Of a stretch of 5,491 nt of DNA, positions 5,216 through 5,491 are shown one piece after another. Both the position numbers and the translations under genes were made by a program. Numbering within the stretch: the first letter of the stretch is position 1; every line of letters starts with the position of its first letter. Source of the stretch: Bacillota bacterium (GTDB lineage Bacteria; Bacillota; Bacilli; Alicyclobacillales; SLC66); the NCBI GenBank assembly GCA_021820825.1, contig JAKADD010000199.1, forward strand, positions 1 to 5,491. The letters run 5' to 3'. A model generated the notes under the pieces. It searched no databases. It was not told where the DNA came from and saw nothing but the letters and a program-made list of their open reading frames with translations.

Positions 5216-5491
5216 TTGGCGCAGAGTAATGCCCGGGTTCATACTGATTTCGTTCACGATGTATTTTCGCATATTGCCGGACGGTACGATATCATGAACT
5301 CTGTCTTGAGTTTCAATCAGCACAAATTCTGGCGAAAATTCGCTCTGAAAAAAATGCAGGTGAAACACGGCGCCCACTGTCTTGATGTAGCCACGGGCAC
5401 AGGGGACTGGGCGATCGCCTTGGCAAAGGCGGCAGGTCCAGAAGGTCAGGTGATCGGGCTGGATTTCTGCCAGGAGATGCTTGATGTGGCT
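5216..5491 (+). CDS. menG: Demethylmenaquinone methyltransferase (partial, 3' end outside the window)
   Basis: MenG (UbiE/MenH family) transfers a methyl group from S-adenosylmethionine to demethylmenaquinone in the last step of menaquinone synthesis. The first 92 residues are present. The family signature YDIMNSVLSFNQHKFW (24-39) matches the pattern YDxMNxx(L)SxxxHxxW exactly. The SAM-binding motif I is LDVATGTGDW (56-65), and the following GQVIGLDF resembles motif II with an acidic residue for ribose binding. TTG 5216 lies five bases after the hepS stop and nine bases after a strong Shine-Dalgarno site. The order hepS-menG is that of Bacillus, where hepT follows; hepT would be expected just beyond the window. 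Translation stays open to the last base. Confidence 0.95.
   Translation, partial: MAQSNARVHTDFVHDVFSHIAGRYDIMNSVLSFNQHKFWRKFALKKMQVKHGAHCLDVATGTGDWAIALAKAAGPEGQVIGLDFCQEMLDVA

Overview
The window looks like a chromosomal core region of an endospore-forming Bacillota, probably a moderately GC-rich member of the Bacillales (an Alicyclobacillaceae-like lineage is my guess). SpoIVA and TRAP (MtrB), both recognised by close sequence similarity, restrict it to spore formers of the Bacillus type. The paired HepS/MenG genes fit a menaquinone-using Gram-positive. All genes read on the + strand.

Layout: (1) 2-148 is the 3' end of an unrecognised gene. (2) 149-579 is a gene-free stretch. It holds small hairpins, a perfect 27-bp inverted repeat (193-219/251-277), an intrinsic terminator (324-357), a possible sigma-E promoter (about 446-475) and the leader of spoIVA. 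(3) 580-2058 is spoIVA, the spore-coat basement-layer ATPase, followed by a very long hairpin (2092-2139). (4) 2256-3830 encodes an acyl-CoA synthetase of the AMP-forming, medium/branched-chain type. (5) 3923-3999 is tRNA-Pro(GGG) with its own sigma-A-like promoter and a strong terminator (4004-4035). (6) 4106-4318 is mtrB, the trp RNA-binding attenuation protein. (7) From a promoter near 4371, hepS (4431-5210) and menG (5216 to beyond the window edge) form the start of a menaquinone gene cluster. Together they contribute to heptaprenyl side-chain synthesis and to the final C-methylation of menaquinone.

From memory, the Bacillus subtilis order is spoIVA-hbs-mtrA(folE)-mtrB-hepS-menG(menH)-hepT. 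This window keeps spoIVA, mtrB, hepS and menG in that order, but hbs and folE are absent. An acyl-CoA synthetase gene and a tRNA-Pro gene occupy their place. That variation in synteny, and the large perfect inverted repeat ahead of spoIVA, are the most notable points. I see no phage, insertion sequence, CRISPR or defence genes, and nothing that I would call a new biological system. Four of the five complete or 5'-complete protein genes start with GTG or TTG.
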